A stretch of 64,000 nucleotides of DNA from Phlebopus portentosus (Eukaryota > Basidiomycota > Agaricomycetes > Boletales > Boletinellaceae), in assembly GCA_037892935.1 (NCBI GenBank), contig JAYXKI010000006.1, positions 1-64,000 of the forward strand, written 5' to 3'. Shown here piece after piece: positions 37,182-48,942 of this stretch. The stretch's first letter is position 1; every line of letters begins with the position of its first letter. Below the pieces are notes generated by a model. The model was given only the letters and a program-made list of their open reading frames with translations, was not told where the DNA came from and made no database searches. The position numbers and the translations under genes were made by a program.

Positions 37182-39312
37182 CTACTCTTCCTTTTTCCGA
37201 GACCGGAAAGGAAGTAAGGATTTAAGTTGCTGTATTCGCTCTCTCTCAAGGAAAAAGCTGTTGAAGACCAATCAGCTGACTGAGTTAACTCAGACTCGTT
37301 GTTAGGGAACAGCCTACCACACAGCAAGTAGGGCAAGTCCACATGATGCTCCGACGCCGAGATGAAGAATGCATGGACGTGATCTGAGTACTCCTCGTCC
37401 CACGGACCGCGCGATGGCCTCTACTTCAAAAAGTCGGGCACTCAGACGCGTGACGAGTCCTGCGAATGCAAACGATAACATGACCGAAATCGGGGGCACG
37501 ACATCCTTCCAGGATAACATTTTGATCCTGTGCTCGGCACTTGTGTGTTTATGGACCAAAGCTGAAATGAACTCGACGCAGTAAAGAATCCGAGCACCCA
37601 AATTTGCAATGTTCGCATATACAACGGCCGTATCGCCCAGTCCCCCGAAACTATACAGTGCCACGGTAAGTGTAATGTACACCGCGGAAGCTCCAGCCAT
37701 CCACCTGTGGGGAGAACATGAATAGGAAGCAGTAGGGTCTACGAAAACTCCGATAACGTACTTAGACTGTCTGGCCAGATCGTTTGATGATGCAACACTT
37801 GATACAAAGGCCTCGAGGATGCCATTCACGGCCAGCACAGGTATGTACCACACCCAAGCTGATAGCACGGCTGGTGCACTCGTGGTCAGGTACCTAACTT
37901 GGGAGTGCTTTATCCGACGATCTGAGATCGAGTTCCACGCGAACCTACTTACCTGGGCGGAAGCAACACTGACAACATCATCGTCAAGTATGGCGGTGCT
38001 AGTGTCAGCAAGAGAAGGCTGAAGTGGGCGTAGAAAAGTAGCAAAGACCCCAGCCGGGTGAGCGAAGACTGGAGTGCACCGGCATCTAGGCCGCCGTTGG
38101 CTTTCGAAGGTAAGGTCTTCGAGAAGACTAGCCGGGAGGTCTCTTCAATGGGTTGAAAGAAGATTCGTGCAATTAGAGCGCCTGGGTGGGTGGAGTTACT
38201 GGCTCAGCTTCACGAAGACAACAGAAAAGAGTCTCAAAGAGGCGAAGAGCCTACCGTAGTTATTCGCTACAGCATAACCACCTTGATCCTTGAGAGGACT
38301 GATACGAGATATAATTAGCTGGAAGACAGCAGTCGTTTTATCAGCAAAAGCGGAGTGCCGAGATTTGTATAGCTACTTTGTCTCCCTCCGTCAGAATGTG
38401 CTTGACGAAGCCTTGTGCGGTCATCGCCAACGAAACTTCTAGTAAATTTTCGTCGAAGAAGGAACGGAGCTTCAATGTTAAACATGTCAGCATTGATCCC
38501 CCTACCGAACTGAATTGTCCACTGAGTTATTGGCCCGTTGTCAAGAAGAGTGGGAAAATACCTTTCATGCCCGTTGTTCCTTGACGAACGGAGGATTAAC
38601 GATATTGATTTCCCGTACTCAGGAAGGTATCCGAGAAGCAATGTTACCGAATATGATAACTGGCCAAGCGCAAACGCTACCAGCCCAAGGCTTCCTGTGT
38701 TTCTATACGAGGTATCAAAGGCAAGGACCGCGACTGTTACGATACTTTTGACGATGACAGCACTACCCTCGGCTCTGACTCGTACTGCAGAATTCAGCGC
38801 CTGCACAGATCTGATGTTTTCTCTCAGAATAATGCTTATTTTCTAATTATATCATCCACATACCTTATGTGCATTGGTTCACTAAGCAGTTCCACGAAGG
38901 CAGCTAGTGTGTAAAGAAGCACACTGAGTTTGAAGAAAGGCTGCTGGATTGTTGCTTCCGATGCTGTATAAATGTAAGCAGTCGACGTGACGGTGGATAT
39001 GAAAATCCCAAAGTAGACCGGCAATAGTGCTATGTTCGATACGAGCAAGGAATCTCCTCTTTGCCCCTTCCTCTCCATGTTGGTTCTTAGCAGAGTATTT
39101 CTAAATCCTTCTCTGCTGAGGAAAAGAATAGTGTTGAGCAGAAGCTCGAGTTGGATTGATACAGTTCCGTAGACATCAGGGGAAGCTAGTCGCACTAGAG
39201 CTTGGTTGAGTGTAAATGTGACCAGCCTTGACAGCAGCTGTAGGCCCATAAGCGACGATGCTGATTTGAGGGCAGCATTTGTGAGATTGGGATGAGCGTC
39301 TTTTGAGTTCAT
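37182..39312 (-). CDS. RFT1: Rft1, lipid-linked oligosaccharide flippase-related protein
   Basis: Eight exons: 38864-39312, 38601-38810, 38377-38521, 38255-38318, 37953-38181, 37762-37893, 37318-37704, 37182-37257; 563 aa. Family landmarks include SLMGLQLLSRLVTFTLNQ near the start, FGIFISTV, SLAMTAQGFVKHILTEGDK, PLKDQGGYAVANNYG and ARIFFQPIEETSRLVFSK. There are about twelve hydrophobic segments and a basic tail ending RSRKKEE. Rft1 is an ER membrane protein needed for N-glycan precursor assembly; whether it is the flippase itself is disputed. An apparent 36-base intron inside exon 3 (38444-38479) is in frame and I treat it as coding. The start is 100 bases from that of RRP41. Confidence 0.93.
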
Positions 39313-39412
39313 CGCGGTTCGCGTGTAAGACGCGCATCACGCGTCTGACCGACGCGACAAACGCGGATTTTTTTTTCTGGACTTTCTTCACAAATCTTAT
39401 CCTCGACCCATC
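39313..39412. promoter_or_regulatory. Very short divergent promoter: RFT1 / RRP41
   Basis: Exactly 100 bases lie between the two start codons. It contains CGCGTGTAAGACGCGCAT and ACGCGTCTGACCGACGCG, short CG-rich sequences with internal symmetry that might bind factors. Confidence 0.55.
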
Positions 39413-40331
39413 ATGGTGAATTCGATTTTATTCTTGTTGTGCGTGTATTTAACTTACAAAGTCGTTAGACGTCCCGTGTTGAGATTCTCAACGATGGAGG
39501 CTATCGATCTGATGGAAGAAGACAACACGAACTACGTGACTTCAACATCGACCTTTCTGTTCGAGGCCAAGCAGATGGGTGCGCCATGGTCTCGCATGGT
39601 CTGACTCAAGTTCTCGTATCGGTACTTGGCCCGAGGGAAGCAAAAAATAGGTCCCAGACGATACATAATCGTGCTATCATCAATGTTGAACTCAGCATCG
39701 CCCCGTTCAGCAGTAGCGAACGAAGAAAAAGATCTAGAAATGATAGGTGAGCTGTCATTTAAGCTTGTTGTTCAGTATCCGCTCGTCTGACTGTTCGCAT
39801 CGTGTTATGTCCAGGCGCATCTTGGAATTCGCCGCCGCCGTCAAATCAACGTTCGAACCAGTCATCCAGGTTCATCTGTATCCACGATCACATATAGATA
39901 TATTTATTCAAGTACTACAACAAGACGGAGGGCTTTTGAGCGCATCTATCAATGCGACAACGCTCGCACTCATCACGGCTGGGATATCCTTATTCGACTA
40001 CGTTTCTGCAGTTTCTGCTGGAGTTCACTCGACGCACCCGCTTCTCGATCTGACGGCGCTCGAGGAGAATGATGTGCCATATTTGACAACAGCCGTCATG
40101 CCTCGCACTGGCAAGGTCACCCTTGTGACTCTCGAAACTCGCCTCCATGCAGACCGCTTCGAGGAGATTTTCAGACTAGCGTGCGATGCAGGCAAAGTCA
40201 TCCACAAAGAGATGCGTCAAGCAGTTATGGCGAGAACCGGCCAGCTCGTGCGCGCACTAGATATCGGACTTCATGATCAGGGAGCTCTTCAAAGAGACAC
40301 GGAGGACGATCAAGAAATGCGAATTGACTAA
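39413..40331 (+). CDS. RRP41: Exosome core subunit Rrp41 (Ski6)
   Basis: Three exons: 39413-39415, 39469-39746, 39815-40331; 265 aa. After splicing the N-terminus is MTSRVEILNDGGYRSDGRR, then ELRDFNIDLSVRGQADG, SHGLTQVLVSVLGPREA, NVELSIAPFSS and ILEFAAAVKSTFEPVI, then YPRSHIDIFIQVLQQDGG. This is the RNase PH fold of Rrp41, a member of the six-subunit ring that threads RNA to Rrp44 and Rrp6. The first exon is the start codon alone (ATG|GTGAAT...GTTAG|ACG); a gene finder that ignores this would start at an internal ATG and lose the conserved N-terminus. It ends in an acidic tail (DTEDDQEMRID). Confidence 0.95.
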
Positions 40332-42025
40332 TTCACCTATTCCTGATCCTCCTACCACGGACATCTGCTGACTGTTATTTGTTACTCATTCGTCCAACGC
40401 GTTAGGACGCCCGAGCCATTCATTTCTTGCGAAGTCCAAAATAAAAGTGGATCTTGTTTCCAAGCGACATCACCGAAATCACCATGTCGAGAGCTTCGAT
40501 CGTCGTTGTTCGATGGGCGAAAAGAACATGTTCACGCCAGGTTTCATGTGCCTTATCTGGAATTCCCCGCAAGCCCTAGTTCTCACCACGTACAGTTCAA
40601 AATCCTCGGTTCCTTTCGTAGAACGCGACGATCATCTTGCCTCCGCGATTTGTCAAACAAACGCACGGTATTTCAATCAGCGGCAGTGCGACACCGTCTG
40701 CACGGACCGTATCTTTTCCACGTTTCGGTGCCCTTCTCGCTGGGTCGCATGTCCGTCGTTGTTCGGATGACCAAATAAAAGTACACGGATGTATTGTCCG
40801 GAGAATCCATCTCACTCTGATGCAACTCAGCACTGTGTAGTGCAAGATCGCTTCCGGCTCGCTCGAGCACTTGGAATACTCGTTGCCTCAAAGCTCCGGT
40901 CTCGGTGTTAATGACTTCCCGATCCAGGAGGTTCGTTTTTTCTCAAAGCGCCTGCTCCGTATCCCAAATATATCACATGCCAACGCCTAGCTCGTCTGTA
41001 TGCAAAGGAAGAGGCGGTCGCTTTTTACGCCTCTTGCATCTTGTGCCTCCAAAGTCCGTCCGACACGGTGGGACTGGCTAATATTACCTCAAAGAAGGAG
41101 AAGAGTCGCTAGTAATGCGACGATTATCTCTATGTTTGGCCCAAATTCCCTTCCATTATGGCTTTCTCGCCGAGATGCCATCATCACCCTCGCCTCGTGT
41201 CTGCTGGAGTGCTGGCGTGGAAAGCTGAAGGGAGGTGGAGACGGGATAAATGTGTAAGATCATATTGATATACGATAGAGTCTCAGCGTCGTAGATCCTT
41301 CATGTTGAGAAGACATCTATCTACTCGCGGATGGGGTTCGAGGTACCATCAGACAGGCTCCGTGTATTTTATATGTATTACTAGTACTGTCGATCGATTA
41401 GCGTACATGTGAAGCGTGTCGGTCTCATGAGAGAAGCGCCCTGGGCGCACCTCGTTAGCGTGGCAACGCCTTCTGGACCATACCTCTTTCAGCATCCTAG
41501 GTGGAATATTTAGAACTTATGTTCTGATCGCAATTAGCGGTGACCGACTCTAAAGATTAACATATTCGCGGGGAAGCGGGCGGTTGTTTAAACTGTATTC
41601 GACTTTATTTTAGCGTGTTTCGTTGTTAGATCATGTCAGAACAATAGGACCAGGTATACTACCAGAAAAACAAGAACTGTTGGCTACAGGAGTGGTGATC
41701 AACACATATTGGTATCAAAGGAGCGATCGATTCTGACGACTAAATGCGGCGTGAGACAGAGATTAGACAAGTGAACAACGAAAAAAAGGGGGTTAGAGCT
41801 GTATATCACAAGACAGAAGGCGAGAAAAAAAGCCGAGACCGTTGCTCTGAACGACGGAACCACGAGGACAACAAAGAGAGCAAAACAAGAGACCAACAAG
41901 TAACTGAGGGTATAACGGATACGCGCGCACGATAAGGAATTGATGATGTAAGTGTGTGCACAATGAGGAAATAGAGCCGACTTCGTCGGACCTTGAACCG
42001 CTCCTCGAGCTGAAATTTTCCCCCT
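40332..42025. other. 1.7 kb between RRP41 and the homeodomain gene; weak coding traces
   Basis: No gene can be modelled. On the minus strand near 40680-40930 the translation (INTETGALRQRVFQVLERAG) looks protein-like for about 70 codons, then continues in another frame (VALPLIEIPCVCLTNRGGKM). No start, domain or splice pattern joins them. It may be a decayed gene. The part from 41300 to 42025 shows nothing beyond the 3' flank of the homeodomain gene. Confidence 0.35.
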
Positions 42026-44033
42026 TCACATTGGTGGCGGCGGTGAGAGGATGTCTGAGGAAGAGGACGCAGTCCCAAAACGACCCGCAAGCGAGCTTTG
42101 ATCATGACTCGGGCTACTACAAGAACCCTGACCTTGGGACTCGCCTGGACCCATGTAGGATAAGCCTTGTAAGCCCATCGATGGATCTGTGCCATAAGGT
42201 TGAGAAATTAGAGGAGGGGACGGTGTCAATCCATGTGGAGATTGAATGGTAGAACTCTGCCGGAGTCCAGCTTGCAGAGGGGACGTATTCCGCTCGCCGG
42301 TCGGGAAAAATTGCGTCGTCGTAGGGCCGGAAGAAAAGGGCCGCTGAGATGCACCATGAGAGATGGGAATGCTGCTGTAATCAGGTATACTCTGCTCATG
42401 GATAGTCTGTTGGAACGACGTATGCATTGAGCCCGGCATGTAGTCAGAAATTACTCGCTGTCCGTACGGGTATGAAGACAGCTGAGATGGCCGGTTGAAC
42501 GAAGTCGATGTATACCCTGCTGAGTACGGATGAGACGTAACAGACTCGGCCACCGGGCTTACCGACGGAGTAGTCTCTATGTATGAAGAGGGAGCCATTC
42601 GCGTGAGAGCAGGCGGCCCGGAGTTCGACCGCTTCCGTGAATGGCCCATGAAAGACGGCCTTTGAGAGAAAGTGTTGCTCTGCAGGCTTGCGAAAGGAGG
42701 CTGGGGAATCTGCATCGTTGTGGGCGATGCAGATGTTGATGCGCTGAGCATGTCGCTTGAACTGTAGGCCGATGGGCTCAAAAGAGATATGCTAGACCGT
42801 TGACGATATTCCCGAAGATCACTCAAGACATGAGCAAGCTGTACCGCAGAACCGACGAGGTCGTGACGCAGGATTTGCGAAGCTTGCGTCCCTTCCGTCC
42901 AGTCGGAGCATTTTTTCCACATCTTCACAAGTCCGCCACCAAGTCCACCAGCTGAGCGGGGTGACGCGATGTGTTCGAGGTAAAAGTTTGGAGGCTGAGA
43001 AAGGTGGAAAGACGCAAGTCCCTCTCCAGGGGACGCATTGCGAAATTCCGTATGCGTGATAATTTCAAAAGGTATCTCCATTTTAAATCCGTATCCCGCG
43101 GAGTGGATGAACCAGGTCAAGCAGCGTTTGGCCTCGCAAACGTAAGCGACAAGATCATGTTTTCCGGTAGCAATACGTCTCCACGAACCAATGGATAGAT
43201 CGGTACAAGGGATTATAGAGATCGCTAAGGAAATTAAAGAATCAGGAAAATGCGTTCATATACCTATCTTCAGACTTACGATGATCTTCGTGTATAAGAC
43301 CGTGTAGGTCGGCCTCGAATCCGGCACTAAGCTGCGGCGGGGTGTCGGGCGGAGTGTCGGACCATTCATTCCCAAGGTGTCTAGACTTTTTGCCGTCTAA
43401 AAGCTTCGCCTTTGCGCGTCTAAATTCGGCAAGGCGAAAAAAAACGTAATCAATATCCATGACAACGACGCTCGAGACTACGGGTGCACTCGCCTATTCT
43501 GGAACCAAATCTGCGTTTGCCGCTCTTGCATGCCCAAGAGCTCTGAGATCTCCTTACGGCGCGCGGCTGTCGGACTCCTGTCTGCTGCGAAAAAGCGTTC
43601 GAGATGTGTAAGCTGCTCGGGAGTAACGCGCGATCTCTTGCGCTTCTCTCGGGGCTGCCCGGTCCTACTCTTCGAAGAGGAAGAGGTCGCCGTAGCAGAT
43701 CGAGGTTCAGTCGCAGCCTCCTTTTTCTCATCATCCTTAGTCGGAAAGTCCGGCTGAGGATCTGTCAAGGCCGAAAGTGGCACATCCCCAGGCGTCGTAG
43801 GGGACATAGAAGCACTAGGCGAAGATGATGAGTCTTCGGTCACCAGGGCTATATCTTCACCAATGCCGTATTTAGACGAGGAGTCAAGGCTAAGGTGGGG
43901 AAGCTTGGCGCGATTACGAAATCCAGGAGGGCTGTCGATGGAAAACAGCGAGTCCTTGGCTGTAGAAGGCAAGTGGATAATAAAGTTAAGGATGAAACGT
44001 AGCAGAATACCAAAACGGAGACGCACCCTCCAT
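42026..44033 (-). CDS. Homeodomain transcription factor
   Basis: Four exons: 44027-44033, 43494-43959, 43280-43419, 42026-43224; 603 aa. The homeodomain lies around residues 110-165: KRKRSRVTPEQLTHLERFF, loop RSPTAARRKEISELLGM and helix 3 ERQTQIWFQNRRAKAK with the invariant W-F-N-R. Downstream is a conserved-looking segment, DLSIGSWRRIATGKHDLVAY, shared (from memory) with mushroom homeodomain regulators, then a long Ser/Pro/Gln-rich tail typical of an activation region. Some Agaricomycete homeodomain proteins (Hom1, Hom2 in Schizophyllum) control fruiting; which orthologue this is I cannot say. Intron 2 sits inside the WFQNRR codons and uses a GC donor (AATAG|GCGAGT), required to keep that motif. 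Exon 1 has seven coding bases. Nearly 2.9 kb separate it from the next gene upstream. Confidence 0.9.
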
Positions 44034-44456
44034 ACCTAGGAGGTTCCAAGAAGCGTAATTAGTCAGAAGAGCAGCCGCCAGATTGAATACGCGGAACTGC
44101 GAACGGGGCCAGGATTAGGCGCGTTCACGCGGATAAGACGAGTACGGCTTTATAGGATGTCTATCTTGCCAGGATAGAGGTCACGATCTGTGATGAATCG
44201 GCGCAGCCGGGATATGACAACGCGAATGTTCAAATTCGGAATTGCAACCGCGACGTGTATGTGACAAACGAAAACAATGACGGAGTAGATATTAGGTGTT
44301 GGCGTCAAGCGTGTCACAAACGAGACAAGAAGGAAGAAAAAGAGAGCGCAGATCAAAGAGCGATAGAATTGAACAATGAAAGCAAATGGGAGCGAGCGTG
44401 ATAAACGAGTGTGTGTACGCCGAGAACACGAGATAGATAATAGCGGGAATAATCGC

Positions 44457-44472
44457 GGGGGGGGGGGGGGGG
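44457..44472 (+). repeat. Homopolymer run of 16 G
   Basis: Uninterrupted G tract about 425 bases upstream of the homeodomain start codon; on the transcribed strand it is a C tract. Confidence 0.95.
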
Positions 44473-44697
44473 AGTGGAGGAGCAAGAGGCAGGAGAGACG
44501 AGAGATGAGGGAGAGGGAAGAAAAAGATCAACGGCGGTAAGGAGTGGTTTAAGCTTTGTAGGCTTACCCGTTGCTCCGTTACCGGAGACAGAGGTAGAGC
44601 CGATCAGACCGCCTTCGCGTACGGTTAAGGTCGCGGGCTAGTGGCAAGGTAACGGGGAAAACGGAAAAAGCTTCTGGTTGCCTACTGGAAGAGGGTT

Positions 44698-45120
44698 CTA
44701 GGAGGGCCTCTGCCGGGAGCGGAGGGACATACTGTATGTACTATATGTATCGGTGCAGACTGCTGACGCTGGTGATGACTTAAGTTGTAAGGCAGGCAGG
44801 AGGCTTGAAACCTTCTGCAGCCGTATGCCGGGGATGACGATATGGTGGCTCGTAAGTTCAGATGAGCCATGATCATGATCATGGACCGAGTCGGAACAAG
44901 GGTGCGGGTACGGGTACGGGTACTGTGAGGTCTTGATCTGATTCTGGATATGTGGCCGAAAAATAAAAAAATAAGTGTACGTGCCAGGGGGACGCAGAGT
45001 AAGCAGGGCAGGGCCTTTGAGATCTGATCTTTTCGGTTGAGGAACACCCAGAACGGGAAGAGCTGCGTAATCGTAATCGTGTCTGGTCAGGAGCCCCTTT
45101 TCTTCGTCAGGCACCGGCAA
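44698..45120 (-). CDS. Doubtful small protein upstream of the homeodomain gene
   Basis: One open frame of 140 aa starting MPVPDEEKGLLTRHDYDYAA. The first ~45 residues look reasonable; after that the sequence is Tyr/Pro/His repeats (YPYPYPHP, HDHDHG) driven by simple sequence such as GGGTACGGGTACGGGTAC near 44900. No family is recognised. It lies in the long upstream region of the homeodomain gene, on the same strand, so it could be an untranslated leader or an upstream reading frame of that gene, or a separate small gene. Splice-like GTACACTTATTTTT...CAG near 44930-44980 suggests the frame may be interrupted. Confidence 0.25.
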   Translation of the reverse strand: MPVPDEEKGLLTRHDYDYAALPVLGVPQPKRSDLKGPALLTLRPPGTYTYFFIFRPHIQNQIKTSQYPYPYPHPCSDSVHDHDHGSSELTSHHIVIPGIRLQKVSSLLPALQLKSSPASAVCTDTYSTYSMSLRSRQRPS

Positions 45121-46932
45121 CAGAGACGGGTGCGAAACGAAGAGACGAGACGGTCGTCGCGTTGTTAGGACACGCGGACGTCACAGACAGAACGGGCAAT
45201 GCTCGATGAACGTTCGTGCTCACAGGCTCCCGCCCATCGCAATGAAGATGGCGTGGTCAAGCCAATAAACAAGATTTCTGCGTGTCTCTGTGGAAACATA
45301 GGAAACGGTCAAGATGAGATAGATGGTCAATCCTGCTGTATCATCAACATGACAAGAAAGAAGAGAACTGAGTTAGTAACGCTCATTGTGACAGGACCTG
45401 GGTTTCCCCGCCAAGACCAGGGTCTGAGAGCCCCCTGAAAATCGAGCTTGGGAGACTGAAACACAGAAGAAAAAAAGCACGCGAACCGGGGCCCGTCCTG
45501 TTCCAACGGGAGAAGACTCCCTCTTGGTACTCAACGGCCGTCCTGTTTGTTTTGTTCGGGTGCGCGCTGTTGTATCATCAGATCGAGGAACAAGTAAGGA
45601 AGGTGAACTATAGAACATGCGAGAACGGTCTCCATGGACCATAGTCCTACGATGGTCCTTGGTTACACCCGTCGTTACACCCGTCCGTTTACACGACCGT
45701 TCCTTAAAAAAATGCATGACTCATTTGGTTCGGTGAAGGCTCGTCAGTATTACGCGTACGGATCGACTGACCTATCGATGCGCTTCTTCAGGATGGAACT
45801 ACATACTGTGAGAAAGCGGCCGGATTTTTTTCTTCAGACATTTGCTTCGGTTTGACCGATCGGTGCGGTGTAACGCTGGCCGAGCCCGGCTAGACTGGCG
45901 GGACGAGATGAGACTTTTCTCCATTCAGAATCAGATTCATTGTCTATCTCCGTGATCTAATCAAGATCATTCTTCTTCCTCCACCCTTTCTTAGGTAAAG
46001 ACCGACGACTTTATGCAGCAACATATGAATACGGATGTTGCTCTGCACGGCGAGTCACTGCAGAATACGTACATATTGCCCTCCAGTTGCGATCTCGGCT
46101 CACTGGAAGCATTTTACGGGATGCAATTTATGAGGACAGGACAAAAATCGAAGGACCAGACAAACAAAGTTACAAAGCAAAACAAAAACAATGAACAAAT
46201 GACGTCAAATCACTTCAAAAAGCTACTACAGATCAGTTACGGTGGCTTTGGGAAAAGCAGACCTTTACGGTTGCCAATTCGAAAACTGGATATACGATGA
46301 TTGCAAGTGGTTCCCTAAGGGAGTTAGAAGTGTAACAAAGGCGTTATTCTGGCAATTGAAATTGATTCATCCGGGGACCTACCTGTAGCAACTTACGTCT
46401 GGAGAGATTTTGTTCTTGACTTTTGAGCGCGCACTCGAATGTCACAAACCACGTGCACATAATGCTGACGCACTAGACCGATCATCACCGACCAGCGTAG
46501 AATGAACGGTGCAAAACAGTCGCGCTCATATCAGATCGCGGGTTCTCAACCTTCTGCCCTGCGAAGCTGCTTTTAGGTTACAATACATGGTTTATACTTG
46601 CCTCTCTTTCCCAGAATCCAACGTGTATTACCTTGATTGTTGATACTTACGCAACATAAAAAGACCGAAGGCAACAACAATAGAATGGGACATGGAATGG
46701 GAAAGGACAAGAGAAAAGGAGATTTACACTTACATGCCTCGACATGGAGTTTGGAACAACAAATAAAATGTGCCTACCAAGTCCGATTGAGACATGATGA
46801 TGATGCATGGTTGCATGTGCAAGGGGAGCAGTAGAGAGTCTGCCTAGATCAGCAAACAAACGGACGGATAGAACGAGAAGAGTGGAAAAAAAATCGTGAA
46901 TCTTTCGCTTCCTCTCGATCCAACGAGAGCAC
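45121..46932. other. Gene-poor upstream region, no gene seen
   Basis: About 1.8 kb. Includes two adjacent near-identical CCCGTCGTTACACCCGTCCG-type units near 45666-45690 and AT-rich stretches. It probably holds distal control DNA of the homeodomain gene and the U1-70K 3' UTR. Confidence 0.45.
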
Positions 46933-48510
46933 TCAATAGCGAGGGCGTTTGGCATCTCGGTCATCATACCCACCGCCGTCCCTCTTGTACCCACCGGACG
47001 GTGGTCCATATCCACCACCTCCACCCGGAGGACCATACCCATTTGCATGACCACCTGAGAACCCGCCTTGATATCCGATACCAGCGCCACGGCCACTGGA
47101 TTTCGATGAAGATAAGATCAGTAAGAGCGACAGATCGCGAGAAAAAAACAGATAAGAAGTTTTTCACGATGCAATGCATTGAGTGATGTTTATGCGAATC
47201 CCCGCATAAAATCAGAGAGGAGGCGAACAAACAAACAAAGGAACTTACCGATAGCCACCGTCACCCCCATAACCACCTGGAGGACCTCCGCCTCTGCTTC
47301 CATACCCATCATCTCGAGGCCCGAAGTCTCGAGGAGGTCCCCCACCACGGAAGCCACCTCCTCCACCTCTTCCACCGTAACCTCGATCGGAGCCTCTATC
47401 GGCAAATCCTCCGCCACGGCCACCACCATAACCTCGATCGGAGCCCCTATCGGCAAATCCCCCGCCACGGCCACCACCATAACCTCGATCGGAACCCCTA
47501 TCGGCAAATCCTCCGCCACGGCCACCACCATAACCACCACGCCCCCCTCGGGATCCTCCGCCCCCTCCACCTCCTCCACCTCCTCCACCTCTAAATCCAC
47601 CGGTGGCACGAGGCGCAGGAACGGCGGCAACAGGAAGGCGAGGTTCAGGCTTGGGTCGTCCACCGAGCCCTCCACCAAGGCGACGCGGCTTCCAACCCCG
47701 CACCGTTCGACCACGTTCTACGTCAACAAGAATGCGCTTGTCAAGAATATACGACCCGTTTGACTCTTTATAAGCAGCTGTTATAAAATCAGTTTAGTAA
47801 CCGTTTCTTCCTGAAGTAGAGACAACTTCAGGTGGTGATTAGTGATCTAACGTATACCTTTCATATCACGTTCTCGCTCATAGACGATGAAAGCATATCC
47901 TCGATTTTTACCCCTTTTGTCGCGAACTATCCATATTCTCTCGATAACGCCATAAGCGTCAAATACCCTGCGTAAGTCAGCCTCTTTTGCCTGCTTACTC
48001 TGCGATCGGGCACACATTAGCAGAGCGAGACACGAAACACAGTGAAGATACCTACGAGACGAGCAACGAATAGAGTCTTGTATGGATCACCGACTGCTTG
48101 CGGATCCTCTGATGGCTTGTCTGAGTATACGACAAAAACAAAGTCAGTTGAATTGGTTTTCATAACGAAACAAAATGAGAACCAAACGCACATAACTCCT
48201 TGGCTTCTTTGAATTTGTCCTCCTTAGCCTTTTTCCTTTCTTCCCTTGCAATTTGTCGCTGTGTCTCCTCCGTATGAGTGAAGACAGGCTCTTCGCCTTC
48301 CTCCATGCCCTCTGGCAGTTCCTGGTTGCCTGCATCGATCAGTTCTTGCGTGCTTTGTTCCTTCAGCTGAGCGAGCAAGCCTGCTACTCCATCTACGTTC
48401 TTTGAGCGGATACGGTCTGGATCTTTGCCTACCGGACGGATGTAAGGAAGAGGTGGACGAGGTGCGAAAAGTTTAAGGAGATTAGGGGGTAATAGATGTG
48501 TGCCAGGCAT
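46933..48510 (-). CDS. SNRNP70: U1 snRNP 70 kDa protein
   Basis: Five exons: 48192-48510, 48056-48120, 47858-47999, 47249-47777, 46933-47095; 405 aa. The N-terminus reads [20 protein letters not shown] then [18 protein letters not shown], the U1-70K-specific part, followed by an acidic/Lys-rich helix. The RRM has RNP2 TLFVARL and RNP1 RGYAFIVY, with [21 protein letters not shown] after it, the family signature. The C-terminus is an RGG/Gly-rich tail in place of the RS/RD-rich tail of animals, and ends KRPRY. U1-70K binds stem-loop I of U1 snRNA and recognises 5' splice sites. The RGG part contains three 51-base tandem repeats, and the last intron (47096-47248) is 153 bases, longer than the others. 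Confidence 0.95.
47381..47533 (-). repeat. SNRNP70: Coding minisatellite, 3 x 51 bp
   Basis: Three successive 51-base units encode [17 protein letters not shown] with only a few synonymous-looking changes between units. Confidence 0.9.
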
Positions 48511-48942
48511 GATCGACTATCAGGCTTAAACAAAGATATCCGAAATTTCGTGAGATAGACGAGTATATGGCCTTGGAGATGTATGAAAAGTGGTTTCAAG
48601 GCAGCAAAGCGAGTTCGTCGTTGTCGACGCGAGTCAAGCGCCGTGTGACTGAGCAGCACAGGAAAGAAATGATGCTTACGTAACTGCAACAACAGATCAT
48701 CACTGTCGGTTTGTTTACTTACTTATGTCTAGACTTGAGGTAACTTGATGGAAACGATAAAAGCAAAGAAAAAAAACGTGTTGGTTTTGAAGGTGCGGAC
48801 AGGACCTCTCGCATTGAGAATTACTTAGAAAGTTTATTATTGGCAATTTCACCCCATCCTTGCATTTATCGGCAACCTGCTATGCCTGTTGTCCTTCAGT
48901 CTCCTACCAAAGACCGAGCTTCGGCACTTGTCGCTTCCGATT
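48511..48942. other. Promoter of U1-70K and 3' flank of COX12, no gene seen
   Basis: About 430 bases between two minus-strand genes with no supported frame. Confidence 0.5.

Noticed and set aside
38444..38479. A 36-base intron in RFT1
   Set aside because: It is in frame, shorter than any other intron here, and removal is not needed to keep the conserved SLAMTAQG region.
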